Shown here piece after piece: positions 1-4,866 of a stretch of 5,992 bases of DNA. The stretch is from NCBI GenBank assembly GCA_021820675.1, contig JAKADI010000127.1, positions 1 through 5,992 of the forward strand. Direction: 5' to 3'. The notes beneath the pieces were generated by a model that did no database searches, was not told where the DNA came from, and saw nothing but the letters and a program-made list of their open reading frames with translations. Made by a program: the position numbers and the translations under genes. Within the stretch, counting starts at the first letter, position 1. Each line of letters starts with the position of its first letter. The stretch is from Bacillota bacterium (GTDB lineage Bacteria > Bacillota > Sulfobacillia > Sulfobacillales > Sulfobacillaceae).

Positions 1-788
1 GTGAAAACACGGAAGATGTTTATGCTGGAATTGAGTGGCCGGCCCATTCGGATGCAGCGAAGAAGATCATTGATTTTATCAATCGCGAAACCGACAAACA
101 TATTGATACGGCTGCTGGTATTGGTATTAAACCTATCACCCGTTCGGGAAGCGAGCGGCTTATTCGGAGCGCCATCCAATATGCGATCGCTCACAACCGT
201 CGGTCGGTAACGATGATGCACAAAGGAAACATCATGAAGTTTACCGAAGGTGCCTTTCGGGACTACGGGTACCAACTGGCTGAACGGGAATTTCCTGAAC
301 AGGTTATCAGCGAGACGGTGTTATACGAAAAATATGACGGACATCAACCGGACGGTGTTATTGTCTTAAAAGATCGGATTGCCGATATCACATTCCAGCA
401 AGTTCTACTGCGACCCAAGGAATACGACGTGATAGCTACCCCCAATTTGAATGGAGATTACTTGTCTGATGCCTTGGCCGCGCAAGTTGGCGGAGTAGGG
501 ATGGCCCCTGGGAACAACATGTCGAATGAAGTCGCTGTCTTCGAGGCGACACATGGAACCGCGCCCAAATATGCTAATCAAGACAAAGTTAATCCCAGTT
601 CGTTAATTTTATCCGCTGTTATGATGTTGGAGCATCTTGGATGGAATGAAGCCGCAAGCCGCATGCTTAAGGCTCTAGAGGATACCATTCAGGCCAAAAT
701 CGTTACGTACGATCTGGCACGTCAACTTTCCGGAGCTACCGAAGTGAAGACATCGAAATTCGGAGACGCCATCATCAGCCGATTATAA
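1..788 (+). CDS. icd: NADP-dependent isocitrate dehydrogenase, C-terminal part (5' end outside window)
   Basis: This enzyme oxidatively decarboxylates isocitrate to 2-oxoglutarate in the cytosolic TCA cycle and makes NADPH. The frame is open from base 3 and gives 261 residues before TAA at 786-788. Bases 1-2 (GT) end the preceding codon, probably the Arg of the RENxEDxYAGIEW signature, so the fragment starts near residue 154 of the E. coli enzyme. Visible family landmarks are [12 protein letters not shown] with the catalytic Tyr at fragment residue 7, [11 protein letters not shown] with the catalytic Lys at residue 74, and the metal-binding Asp series in IAD, NLNGD and YLSDAL with exactly the E. 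coli spacing of 24 and 4 residues. [15 protein letters not shown] keeps the Lys-Tyr pair that binds the NADP 2'-phosphate, and a later Arg in YDLARQL fits the same role. NADP use is therefore inferred. No frameshift is seen. Mdh follows after 31 nt, as in the citZ-icd-mdh operon of Bacillus. Confidence 0.96.
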   Translation, partial: ENTEDVYAGIEWPAHSDAAKKIIDFINRETDKHIDTAAGIGIKPITRSGSERLIRSAIQYAIAHNRRSVTMMHKGNIMKFTEGAFRDYGYQLAEREFPEQVISETVLYEKYDGHQPDGVIVLKDRIADITFQQVLLRPKEYDVIATPNLNGDYLSDALAAQVGGVGMAPGNNMSNEVAVFEATHGTAPKYANQDKVNPSSLILSAVMMLEHLGWNEAASRMLKALEDTIQAKIVTYDLARQLSGATEVKTSKFGDAIISRL

Positions 789-819
789 CGAGTGACTTGA
801 TAACGAGGGGTGAATACGG

Positions 820-1749
820 ATGTTTAAACGAAACAAGATAACCGTGATTGGAGCGGGGGCAACGGGGGCTACCACGGCGCATGTCATGGCGCTTAAAGAA
901 TTGGGCGATATTGTGTTGGTGGACGTTGTCGAGGGGATCCCCGAGGGCAAAGCTCTAGATATTTGGGAGTCGGGTCCCGTTGAACGTTTTAGTCTTAAGG
1001 TGGTAGGCACCACGGACTACGAGGCGACGCGTGATTCTGATATTATTGTCGTAACCGCAGGTATGCCACGCAAACCGGGCATGAGCCGTGATGACTTGTT
1101 GAAAATTAACGCCGACATTGTGTATCAAGTGGTGTCGCAAGCGTCAAAGCTTTCACCCAATGCTATTTTGGTGATTCTTAGCAACCCTGCTGACGTGATG
1201 GCGTATGTGGCCCAAAAGGCCAGCGGATTCCCTTATCACCGGGTCATTGGCCAAGCTGGGGTTTTGGATTCGGCTCGATTTAGAACATTCTTAGCCGATG
1301 CACTCCAGGTCTCGCCCAAAGATGTGACCGCTTTTGTAATGGGTGGTCACGGTGATGATATGGTGCCGCTGGTACGTTATTCTTCCGTGGGAGGAATCCC
1401 GGTGGAAAAATTACTAACCCAACAAACACTCGATCAAATCGTGCAACGCACTCGTACGGGAGGCGGGGAAGTTCTAAGCCTCATGAAGATCTCAGCTTAT
1501 TATGCTCCTGCGTCATCGCTTGCGGAAATGGTTGAAGCTGTCTTGAAAGATGAACGGCGAGTTATCCCGGTCATTAGTTATCTTAATGGAGAATACGGAG
1601 AACACGACATTTTTGTGGGTGTTCCCGCCATTGTTGGTGGCAACGGCATTGAAAAAGTGTTGGAGGTAGACTTTACTGATGAAGAACGTGTCGCTTTTGC
1701 TAAATCCGTTGCATCGGTTCGGAAACCTTTGTCGATGTTAAGTTATTAA
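820..1749 (+). CDS. mdh: Malate dehydrogenase, LDH-like NAD-dependent type
   Basis: This enzyme interconverts malate and oxaloacetate with NAD in the cytosolic TCA cycle. The 309-residue protein has the usual length for LDH-like bacterial MDH. The N-terminal Rossmann fold shows GAGATG at residues 11-16 and Asp35 at the end of beta-2, which favours NAD over NADP. The substrate loop AGMPRKPGMSRDDLL places Arg84 where lactate dehydrogenases have Gln, and Arg90 follows, so malate rather than lactate is the expected substrate. NPADVM (122-127), Asp150 and Arg153 in VLDSARFR, and the catalytic His177 in GGHGDDMVPL complete the active site. The ATG at 820 is chosen because GAGGGGTG at 805-812 is well spaced and the GxGxxG motif then falls at the normal distance. 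The gene is probably cotranscribed with icd. The familiar NPVD motif reads NPAD here, a minor change. Confidence 0.96.
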   Translation: MFKRNKITVIGAGATGATTAHVMALKELGDIVLVDVVEGIPEGKALDIWESGPVERFSLKVVGTTDYEATRDSDIIVVTAGMPRKPGMSRDDLLKINADIVYQVVSQASKLSPNAILVILSNPADVMAYVAQKASGFPYHRVIGQAGVLDSARFRTFLADALQVSPKDVTAFVMGGHGDDMVPLVRYSSVGGIPVEKLLTQQTLDQIVQRTRTGGGEVLSLMKISAYYAPASSLAEMVEAVLKDERRVIPVISYLNGEYGEHDIFVGVPAIVGGNGIEKVLEVDFTDEERVAFAKSVASVRKPLSMLSY

Positions 1750-1840
1750 CAGGAACCGCTTAGGTTACGTCCTATATCATCACGGAAGGTCGTTAACACT
1801 GTCCGTTTGACTGTAGTCGGCATCGCATGTCGTGTTAAGT

Positions 1841-1893
1841 ACCAGGTGTTGTGCCTCTCTTGGGGAACAGTGGTTATCCTCGGGGAGGCTGGT
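1841..1893 (+). promoter_or_regulatory. Long imperfect hairpin in the mdh-sucC intergenic leader
   Basis: In the 183-nt gap before sucC, bases 1853-1866 (GCCTCTCTTGGGGA) can pair with 1877-1889 (TCCTCGGGGAGGC). This gives about 13 pairs with three G-T (G-U in RNA) pairs and one bulged T at 1861, closing a loop at 1867-1876. Outside it, ACCA at 1841-1844 pairs with TGGT at 1890-1893 across a one-sided bulge. No T-rich run follows (AAAACGAAG), so it is not a standard terminator in either direction. It ends about 25 nt before the sucC ribosome site. Possible roles are mRNA processing or stability, a protein-binding leader, or a partial transcription barrier between icd-mdh and sucCD. I do not recognise a riboswitch class. 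TTGACT at 1807-1812 resembles a -35 box, but no good -10 follows at a suitable distance. Confidence 0.45.
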
Positions 1894-1917
1894 AAAACGA
1901 AGCAGACAATCGTGGGA

Positions 1918-1922
1918 AGGAG
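1918..1922 (+). promoter_or_regulatory. Ribosome binding site fixing the sucC start
   Basis: AGGAG lies 10 nt before ATG 1933. This decides the start: the open frame extends in frame up to a TTG at 1807, but that codon has no ribosome site and the 42-residue extension has no counterpart in SucC proteins, which begin with a (D/E)Y-x-AK motif. An ATG at 1923 is in another frame. Confidence 0.85.
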
Positions 1923-1932
1923 ATGGAAGTCT

Positions 1933-3045
1933 ATGAAGCAGTATGAATATATGGCCAAGGGCATTCTTGCTCAATATGGCATTCCCATCGCTCCCGGGCA
2001 ACTGGTAGAATCGCCCGACGCTGCGGCCGAGGCTGTCCGGGATTTAGGACCAGTGGCTCTTAAGGCGCAAGTTTTAGTGGGAGGTCGAGGAAAAGCCGGA
2101 GGGATTCAGTTTGCACAAACTCCTCAAGAAGGTGCCCATGTCGCTCAGCATATGCTGGGAATGCTTTTGAAGGGCTACAGAGTAGAAAAATTATATGCGG
2201 AACAAAAACTTCCAATTGAGAAAGAACTATATATCTCGGTTACGACTGACCGTAATGCGAAAAAGCCGCTAGTGATGGCATCGTCTGCCGGTGGAGTTGA
2301 AATTGAAGATGTTTCCGATGACCAAATTGTTAAGCGGCACGTCGACCCGGCTATAGGGGTTCTCCCTTATTTCGGCCGAGAAATGGCCCAAGCCTTGGGG
2401 TTGCACGATGTCGTGTTCAAAGAGTTTTCCGAGTTGGTCGTCAAATTGTACCGGATTTACCGTGAAAAAGATGCAGAATTGGTAGAAATTAATCCGTTAG
2501 CTGTGGTAGATGGGCATTTGATAGCAGCAGACGCACGACTGAATATTGATGACAGTGCTCTTTACCGTCATCAGGATGTAGCCCGCGTGGATGAAGGTTC
2601 TGATTTGGAACAGAAGGTGCACGAGATTGGTTTAGCCTATGTTGAACTCGACGGCGACATTGCTGTAATGGCTAATGGGGCGGGCATGGCCATGGCAACG
2701 CTCGATGCGATTCAATATTTTGGTGGGAGGCCAGCCAACTTTTTGGATGCGGGAGGGGGCGCTTCGGTAGAACCCACTGCAGAAGCTTTGGGAGTGCTGG
2801 TGACAATGAAGCCCAAAGCCATCTTGGTTAACATATTTGGCGGAATAACCCGGTGCGACGATGTGGCCCAGGCTATTTTACAAGTAAGAAATACGGTGGG
2901 GATTCCCGTGCCGTTGGTGGTGCGCCTCGTGGGAACCAATGAAAAAGAGGGCGTAGCTCTGTTGAATGAAGCAGGAATCCAGGCCTATTCCGACATGGCA
3001 GAAGCTGCAGAACGGGCCGTCGGTTTGGCAAAGGAGGCCCTATAA
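1933..3045 (+). CDS. sucC: Succinyl-CoA ligase (ADP-forming type), beta subunit
   Basis: This is the nucleotide-binding subunit of succinyl-CoA synthetase, which couples succinyl-CoA cleavage to ATP (or GTP) formation in the TCA cycle. The 370-residue protein starts MKQYEYMAKGIL, matching the family HEYQAK opening. The ATP-grasp domain shows GGRGKAGG (about 50-57), the acidic VEINPL motif with Glu185 and Asn187, and Asp200 in AADARLN, the likely metal ligands. The C-terminal CoA-ligase domain shows NGAGMAMATLD, ANFLDAGGGAS, ILVNIFGGITRCD and VVRLVGTNEKEG. It is shorter than the 388-residue E. coli protein. It lacks the DPREAQA stretch of that type and instead has a compact segment before YVELDGDIAVMANGAG, which recalls short archaeal or thermophile forms. 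Nucleotide preference cannot be read from the sequence. The related malate-CoA ligase large subunit is a less likely alternative. Stop TAA at 3043-3045 shares one base with the sucD start. Confidence 0.93.
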   Translation: MKQYEYMAKGILAQYGIPIAPGQLVESPDAAAEAVRDLGPVALKAQVLVGGRGKAGGIQFAQTPQEGAHVAQHMLGMLLKGYRVEKLYAEQKLPIEKELYISVTTDRNAKKPLVMASSAGGVEIEDVSDDQIVKRHVDPAIGVLPYFGREMAQALGLHDVVFKEFSELVVKLYRIYREKDAELVEINPLAVVDGHLIAADARLNIDDSALYRHQDVARVDEGSDLEQKVHEIGLAYVELDGDIAVMANGAGMAMATLDAIQYFGGRPANFLDAGGGASVEPTAEALGVLVTMKPKAILVNIFGGITRCDDVAQAILQVRNTVGIPVPLVVRLVGTNEKEGVALLNEAGIQAYSDMAEAAERAVGLAKEAL

Positions 3046-3917
3046 TGGCGATATTATTAACCCACCAGGATCGAGTCATTGTGCAAGGAATTACTGGAAA
3101 TCAAGGGCGATTTCACACACGCCAAATGTTGGCTTATGGTACCCCGGTGGTCGGAGGCGTTTCCCCTACCAAAGGCGGCAGCAATGTTGAAGGGGTTCCT
3201 GTGTTTGATAGCGTGAAAGAGGCGGTCGAGAATACGGGAGCCACGGCTTCCATTGTGTTCGTGCCTGCTCCTTTTGCTAAAGACGCGGCGTTTGAAGCGA
3301 TGGAAAACGGCGTTCGGCTGATTGTGATGATTCCTGAACATATTCCGGTCCAAGATTCGATTGATATTGTGAATAGGGCTAAAACAACGGGATCTACAAT
3401 AATTGGCCCTAATACCTTTGGGGTTATCTCGCCTCATGAGAGAAGCAAGATGGGGATTATGCCGAATCACATTTATCAACCGGGACCTGTTGGAGTGGTG
3501 GCGCGGTCGGGAACATTAAGTTATGAAATTGCATTTAGTTTATCTCAAAGTGATTTGGGGCAAACCACGGTGGTGGGCATGGGAGGCGATCCTGTGGCCG
3601 GTCAAACATTCATTACGATCCTGGAGCAATTCCGCCACGACCCGGCGACCCAATGTGTGGTCATGGTCGGGGAAATTGGTGGGAGCGCGGAAGAAGAGGC
3701 AGCCGAATACCTATCGGTGCTTGGTAAACCCGTGGTCGCGTATTTGGCGGGACGTGCAGCTCCTGCCGGAAAGCGAATGGGACACGCGGGAGCCATCATT
3801 GAACGCGGCAAGGGAACGTTAGAGAGTAAAGAAAAGGCTTTGAAGGCTCACGGTGCCGAAGTTGTCACAATGCCTTGGCAGGTTGCTGATGCCGTACGGT
3901 CGGCATTAGCCCGGTAA
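3045..3917 (+). CDS. sucD: Succinyl-CoA ligase, alpha subunit
   Basis: The alpha subunit binds CoA and carries the phosphohistidine that relays phosphate between succinyl phosphate and the nucleotide. Its 290 residues match the family length. The CoA-binding Rossmann domain shows QGITGNQGRFHT (14-25) and VVGGVSPTKGG (35-45). Then come FVPAPFAKDA, IPEHIPVQD, IIGPNTFGVISP (119-130) and ARSGTLSYEI (153-162). The ligase domain contains GMGGDPVAGQTF and EIGGSAEEEAAEY. GKRMGHAGAII places the phospho-acceptor His at residue 247, matching His246 of E. coli. The ribosome site AAGGAGG at 3031-3037 lies inside the end of sucC, and the ATG uses the last base of the sucC TAA, so coupled translation and 1:1 subunit output are likely. 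One local oddity is GPNTFG where GPNTPG or GPNCPG is common, followed by ERSKMG, one residue longer than usual. Substrate specificity for succinate is inferred from the TCA neighbours. Confidence 0.94.
   Translation: MAILLTHQDRVIVQGITGNQGRFHTRQMLAYGTPVVGGVSPTKGGSNVEGVPVFDSVKEAVENTGATASIVFVPAPFAKDAAFEAMENGVRLIVMIPEHIPVQDSIDIVNRAKTTGSTIIGPNTFGVISPHERSKMGIMPNHIYQPGPVGVVARSGTLSYEIAFSLSQSDLGQTTVVGMGGDPVAGQTFITILEQFRHDPATQCVVMVGEIGGSAEEEAAEYLSVLGKPVVAYLAGRAAPAGKRMGHAGAIIERGKGTLESKEKALKAHGAEVVTMPWQVADAVRSALAR
3887..3908 (+). other. Short hairpin at the 3' end of sucD
   Basis: TGATGCCG (3887-3894) can pair with CGGCATTA (3901-3908), eight pairs including one G-T, around a 6-nt loop. There is no T run on either strand, so a terminator role is not supported, although it lies just past the stop codon of the convergent minus-strand gene and could influence its 3' end. 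It may be a chance structure within coding sequence. Confidence 0.25.
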
Positions 3918-3949
3918 TTAAGACTCCGCTTTTCACACAAATTATTGAA

Positions 3950-4312
3950 TCATGACGAGTGGCCTTGTTTGCGTCGGGCCACTTTATTTTGAATAAGCGC
4001 CCAGACATCTGTCCAATCTTCGTCCGATAACGTGGACACTGCTTCTTGCCATTGTTGGTGGTTAATCCCCCCATACCATACGGGATCTTCCCTTAGGGTA
4101 TTATTGAGATACCCCGCTTGCTCCATAAGCTGCTCGTAGGATACATCAAGCGCTTGGGCTAACCGTCGTAGTACGGCCGGACTCGGCGGATTACGGAGTC
4201 CTCTCTCTATTCGAGAAAGGTACGATGAACTCGTAGCAGTGCGCTTCGCCAGGTCTATCAACGACAGTTGTTTATCCTTCCGTTGTTTCCGGAGAAATTT
4301 ACCGAATTGCAA
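3950..4312 (-). CDS. XRE-family helix-turn-helix transcriptional regulator
   Basis: This is a 120-residue probable DNA-binding protein. The N-terminal Cro/C1-type domain covers about residues 3-68. FGKFLRKQRKDKQLS is helix 1, LSLIDLAKRTA (16-26) leads to the recognition helix SSSYLSRIERG (28-38), and NPPSPAVLRRLAQALDVSYEQLMEQAGY completes the fold. The SPAVLRRLAQAL and EQLMEQAGYL pattern is common in SinR-like Firmicutes regulators. Residues 70-120 are a Trp-rich tail (VWYGG, QQWQEA, DWTDVWALI) that I do not recognise and that may mediate oligomerisation. The start is TTG at 4310-4312, because AGGAGG (complement of 4322-4327) sits 9 nt upstream and no in-frame ATG lies before the upstream stop. 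It is divergent from a smaller HTH gene and convergent with sucD. Palindromes over its promoter suggest autoregulation. The target genes cannot be read from the sequence. Confidence 0.88.
   Translation of the reverse strand: MQFGKFLRKQRKDKQLSLIDLAKRTATSSSYLSRIERGLRNPPSPAVLRRLAQALDVSYEQLMEQAGYLNNTLREDPVWYGGINHQQWQEAVSTLSDEDWTDVWALIQNKVARRKQGHSS
3957..3990 (+). terminator. Rho-independent terminator of the TCA-gene transcript
   Basis: AGTGGCC (3958-3964) and GGCCACT (3977-3983) form a perfect 7-bp stem, extendable by a G-T pair at each end, and are followed by TTTATTTT (3983-3990). The T run is on the plus-strand side only, so it would stop transcription coming from sucCD. It starts 40 nt after the sucD stop and lies wholly inside the last codons of the convergent helix-turn-helix gene. 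Confidence 0.78.
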
Positions 4313-4321
4313 TCCTTTTTG

Positions 4322-4327
4322 CCTCCT
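4322..4327 (-). promoter_or_regulatory. Ribosome binding site supporting a TTG start
   Basis: The minus strand reads AGGAGG here, a perfect Shine-Dalgarno core 9 nt before TTG 4312. It is the main reason for accepting the non-ATG start of the 120-aa regulator. Confidence 0.8.
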
Positions 4328-4352
4328 AAACCGATGTCGAATTCTTTGTTTA

Positions 4353-4381
4353 ATCGTATCGAATCAGTTGCCTATAGGCAA
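4353..4381 (-). promoter_or_regulatory. Probable promoter of the minus-strand XRE gene
   Basis: On the minus strand TTGCCT (4381-4376) and TACGAT (4358-4353) are separated by exactly 17 nt. Each matches the housekeeping -35 and -10 consensus at 4 of 6 positions. Transcription would begin near 4346, giving a leader of roughly 34 nt that contains the AGGAGG site. The -35 box lies within the 20-bp palindrome, so a protein bound there would block this promoter. Confidence 0.5.
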
Positions 4382-4384
4382 CTG
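4365..4384. repeat. Perfect 20-bp palindrome, probable operator
   Basis: CAGTTGCC-TATA-GGCAACTG reads identically on both strands with no mismatch. It contains TTGCC and GGCAA half-sites 4 bp apart and overlaps the -35 element and spacer of the minus-strand promoter. Perfect symmetry of this length between divergent HTH genes is typical of a dimeric repressor operator. It lies upstream of both inferred transcription starts, so an RNA hairpin role is unlikely. Confidence 0.75.
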
Positions 4385-4397
4385 GCAAAAAGACGAA

Positions 4398-4412
4398 TTG
4401 CCAAAGTGGCAA
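4398..4412. promoter_or_regulatory. Second probable operator (TTGCC-n5-GGCAA)
   Basis: TTGCC-AAAGT-GGCAA repeats the half-sites of the neighbouring palindrome with a 5-bp centre. Its midpoint lies about 30 bp, or three helical turns, from that of the palindrome, so two dimers could bind on the same DNA face. It covers the -35 element of the plus-strand HTH promoter. Further half-sites lie at 4384-4388 (GGCAA) and 4428-4432 (TTGCC), the latter near the inferred transcription start. Confidence 0.6.
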
Positions 4413-4426
4413 AACTAAGCTATGAT
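4398..4426 (+). promoter_or_regulatory. Probable promoter of the small plus-strand HTH gene
   Basis: TTGCCA (4398-4403) and TATGAT (4421-4426) each match the sigma-A-type consensus at 5 of 6 positions and are 17 nt apart, the optimal spacing. Transcription would start near 4433, giving a leader of about 20 nt before the start codon. Confidence 0.68.
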
Positions 4427-4454
4427 TTTGCCAAAAAGACAATGAGGGATTTTG

Positions 4455-4664
4455 TTGGCCACTCTGGTAGTGAATGTTGTTGTATTGCGGCGATTTATGG
4501 AACAGCGCGGCTGGTCTGAACGGGATTTGGCTGAACACATGGATTTGGCCTATTCTTATGTTAATCGCGTCTTAGGCGGGAAGCGGCGTCCGGGTGCAAA
4601 ATTTGTAGCAGGAACCATGTTGCTCGGCTTGAAGATGGAAGAGATCTTTTCGGTGGAACGGTAG
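4455..4664 (+). CDS. Small Cro/C1-type helix-turn-helix protein
   Basis: This is a predicted DNA-binding protein of about 69 residues made of little more than one helix-turn-helix domain. After a hydrophobic N-terminus (LVVNVVVLRRFMEQRGW), SERDLAEHMDLAYSYVNRVLGGKRRPG (about 21-47) matches the HTH core, with YSYVNRVLGGK as the recognition helix. AKFVAGTMLLGLKMEEIFSVER ends it in the style of small phage and plasmid XRE repressors. Start choice is uncertain. TTG 4455 lies 6 nt after GAGGG (4444-4448), TTG 4452 is only 3 nt away, and GTG 4470 or ATG 4497 would be possible with poorer ribosome sites. An ATG 4497 start would remove most of the first helix. It is divergent from the 120-aa XRE gene with shared operators. 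It could antagonise that regulator, repress its own promoter, or act on other genes. No target is visible. Confidence 0.75.
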   Translation: MATLVVNVVVLRRFMEQRGWSERDLAEHMDLAYSYVNRVLGGKRRPGAKFVAGTMLLGLKMEEIFSVER

Positions 4665-4703
4665 AGATATGTTCACGTATATCCTTTGATTATTGCATAT
4701 CGA

Positions 4704-4731
4704 TTTAACTTTTTTGTGTAGTCTGTATTAT
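4704..4731 (+). promoter_or_regulatory. Weak promoter candidate for hemA
   Basis: TATTAT (4726-4731) matches the -10 consensus at 5 of 6 positions and follows an AT-rich tract, but the best -35 at a 16-nt spacing is only TTTAAC (4704-4709). A start near 4738 would leave a leader of about 130 nt. The rest of the 202-nt gap 4665-4866 shows no gene and no GC-rich terminator for the upstream HTH gene. The T run at 4710-4715 has no stem before it. Confidence 0.28.
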
Positions 4732-4837
4732 GGAATTGAACATTTATTTAAGATGAGGTTAGCGACGAACACTCTTTTTCCTGTTCCCGTGTTATCATAA
4801 GGACAGAGTGATCGACACATAACAGCGAATGGAAACG

Positions 4838-4861
4838 GTCACCCTAAACTAAAGAGGTGGC
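4838..4861 (+). promoter_or_regulatory. Hairpin that could mask the hemA ribosome site
   Basis: GTCACC (4838-4843) can pair with GGTGGC (4856-4861), six pairs with one G-T, around a 12-nt loop. The 3' arm includes most of GAGGTGG (4854-4860), the ribosome site 6 nt before the hemA ATG. Folding would reduce initiation. The stem is short, so its effect in the cell is uncertain. Confidence 0.35.
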
Positions 4862-4866
4862 TTTTT

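Noticed and set aside
1..210. 69-aa open frame in frame 1 at the window start
   Set aside because: It overlaps the icd reading frame, which carries the unmistakable isocitrate dehydrogenase signature in frame 3.
213..788. icd read as a complete 191-aa protein starting at ATG 213
   Set aside because: The frame continues upstream to base 3 with conserved family sequence, so 213 is only an internal Met beside the catalytic HKGN motif.
1807..1932. In-frame N-terminal extension of SucC from a TTG codon
   Set aside because: It has no ribosome site, the sequence is unlike any SucC N-terminus, and it spans the leader hairpin; ATG 1933 has AGGAG and the family opening motif.
3057..3479. 140-aa minus-strand open frame inside sucD
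   Set aside because: It is a shadow of sucD with no ribosome site and no recognisable domain.
4384..4403. Sigma-54-like TGGCA...TTGCC arrangement
   Set aside because: The GG-to-GC distance is 14 nt, not the required 10; the elements are explained as operator half-sites.
4268..4519. 83-aa open frame across the divergent promoter region
   Set aside because: It covers the start of the minus-strand XRE gene and the operators, has no ribosome site or recognisable domain, and looks like chance.
4666..4715. Terminator after the small HTH gene (GATAT...ATATC stem and a downstream T run)
   Set aside because: The stem is short and AT-rich and the T run lies about 27 nt beyond it, so the two do not form one terminator.
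4790..4824. TGTTAT...ATAACA stem in the hemA leader
   Set aside because: It is only six AT-rich pairs around a 23-nt loop, too weak to support.
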